Source: Hybos culiciformis
Lineage: Eukaryota; Arthropoda; Insecta; Diptera; Hybotidae
Assembly (NCBI GenBank): GCA_964007475.1
Contig: OZ023273.1
Span: 134,637,308-134,701,307, forward strand
Direction of reading: 5' to 3'
DNA: 64,000 nucleotides
The notes beneath the pieces were generated by a model that was not told where the DNA came from, did not search any database, and saw only the letters and a list, made by a program, of their open reading frames with translations. A program made the translations under genes and the position numbers. Shown piece after piece: positions 62,451 to 64,000 of this stretch. Position 1 is the first letter of the stretch. The number at the start of each line of letters is the position of its first letter.

Positions 62451-62641
62451 TTGAATTTGTTAGGGGATTTGTTAGCAGCCCTTTTGTTTCGAAGGTAATG
62501 ACCACGCACCGCCTGACTTGTTCAAAATCGATCGAGCTGTTGGAGAGTTGTTTCTTCAATCAATTGGGTGGGCAACGTATAAGATTTTTCTGGACCTACT
62601 CTTTTTAGTAAAGTTCCTTATGATCAACTGTCAGCTAGCCC

Positions 62642-63119
62642 TAGACTTGCCAGGTGTACGTTATTTAAACGTACCGTACGTTATTTTGGCTTACAAAATT
62701 AGAATGTACGTTATACCCGAAATTTGTGAAAACGTACCCAAAGGTACGTTTATTACTGATTATTTTTAACAAATTTTTAAAAATTGTTGTAATTTAAACC
62801 GAATGAGATAATAAATACCCCAAAAAGGAAAACATAAATTTACCATTTTCGTATTACGAACACAGTTTCGTTTATATTATACTGCTGGCTCGTTTATATT
62901 ATGCAGCGTTTTTGTTTAAAGGACAGAATTACCCATTTGTTTATTTAAAGGGTTCTGTCATATTTAAATAAAAATTTTGCAATGGTGCTATATTTAATTA
63001 AATTTTTTTTTTTTTTAATGAATTCAATTATATAACATTTACCTATATTTTGTTTTCTTTTTTATGCACTTAAATTTTTGTGGGTACGTTTTTTTAGAAA
63101 TTTTTATCTGGCAAGCCTA
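62642..63119. mobile_element. 478-bp hAT-type MITE
   Basis: The ends TAGACTTGCCAG and the complement of CTGGCAAGCCTA match at 11 of 12 bases. An exact 8-base duplication, GCTAGCCC, flanks it at 62634-62641 and 63120-63127. An 8-base duplication with TAG-type short ends is the hAT signature. Inside the left arm GTACGTT recurs several times. There is no ORF. Confidence 0.9.
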
Positions 63120-63127
63120 GCTAGCCC

Positions 63128-64000
63128 CTTCTGTGTTTTTACGAAATGGTTTATAATAGCAAATAAGTTGGAAGAGTTTGTCTAAGGCCAATAAACAGTT
63201 GTTATACTTTGTTTTAGCCAATCTTAGCATTTTATCTTAGGTACCTACCTTTGAAATAGCAAATCCATAATTGGCTTTTTTTACATTATTTGCATATGGT
63301 ACAGGGTGATTTTTTTTAAATTTTTAATTGTTTAAATTTTTTAATCTTAGATTGAATTGCTTTTTTGAATGCAATTAATTATGTTTTAATATTTTATTGA
63401 ATGCAATTAATTATGTTTAATAATAATTAGATGTTAAATAATGAAATATTTTTAATTTAAATTAAAAATTAAACCTAATTTGTGAGATCATTATTATCAT
63501 TACGATAGATTTAAGATTACGTTTGGGGTATATACACATTTAAAATTACTTCAATGGATTCAAAACAAATTGAATTAAAGAAACATGAATATGAGAATGA
63601 ACAAAATATATAGGGTTAATTATAAAAAATTGTGTCATTAATTCATTTAGAAATATCACGCTTAAAAATTTATAAAGGAGTAGCTAATTTAACAACTACA
63701 GGTAGAGAATTATATATCTATTTTGGTACCATTGTGGGAAATTCTCTGGGATGTGAATTCCAGGCGTGCAAACAATAATAATAATAGTAGTTATTAGAAT
63801 TTATAGTAAGACTTTGGACTCAGTTAATTCTTATTATCTTTTATTTTCGTTTATTATCATTGCGTATTTTTAAATCACATTCACAACTTATTTCCATAAA
63901 ATAATTTTAGGGGAAACATGTTACGTTAAAAAATGATTGTAGATGTTTGAGTAAGCTTTGAATTTCGAAATGGTTCTATGTTCTTTATTTACTTTATTGA
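63128..64000. other. AT-rich end of the window
   Basis: No gene seen. ATTGAATGCAATTAATTATG is repeated at about 63365 and 63398. Confidence 0.45.

Overview
The window is a very AT-rich eukaryotic nuclear segment with short introns (often 50-100 bp), GT/AG splice sites, AATAAA poly(A) signals and dense small DNA transposons. The clear genes (Sec61 beta, RpL36A, WASH complex subunit 3, two CD36-type receptors) are all insect-like, and the Sec61 beta protein reads very close to dipteran versions as I remember them. I would call it an insect and leave the order open. Nothing here is bacterial or viral.

Layout. 1-4.1 kb: AT-rich, almost empty. 4.2 kb: a tiny secreted ORF derived from a Kazal inhibitor that has lost most of its cysteines. 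4.6-6.8 kb (minus): an intact five-exon gene with two BED zinc fingers and a DUF4806-like C-terminus. 8.1-9.7 kb: a nest of foldback elements, including a 1 kb element made of repeated palindromes with a second GC-rich element inserted in it. 11.1-14.6 kb (minus): a chain of short exons, one unmistakably from the DDX6/Me31B helicase, the rest extremely diverged, with a premature stop. 15.9-17.1 kb (minus): Sec61 beta. 18.6-20.7 kb: a 2.1 kb inverted-repeat element. 20.8-25.9 kb (minus): a 585-codon unnamed gene with a Cys-His-Asp layout like the arylamine N-acetyltransferase/transglutaminase fold and a single in-frame UGA at codon 71. 26-35.7 kb: mostly AT-rich, with isolated exon-like pieces. 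35.7-39.1 and 44.4-46.8 kb (minus): two tandem CD36-family receptor genes with identical intron positions. 47-59 kb: AT-rich desert with a 283 bp foldback element. 59.0-60.2 kb (plus): WASHC3/CCDC53. 60.7-61.9 kb (minus): RpL36A, convergent with WASHC3. 62.3-63.1 kb: an old copy of the GC-rich element and a hAT-type MITE.

The identifiable genes serve unrelated housekeeping roles: ER translocation, ribosome, endosomal actin control and scavenger/lipid receptors. There is no operon-like logic. The points most worth following are the in-frame UGA, the decayed DDX6-like gene, the double-BED/DUF4806 gene, the paired cysteine loss in one CD36 receptor, and the palindromic transposon nest. All gene models were spliced by hand from reading frame, splice-site and phase consistency; no search or expression data were available.
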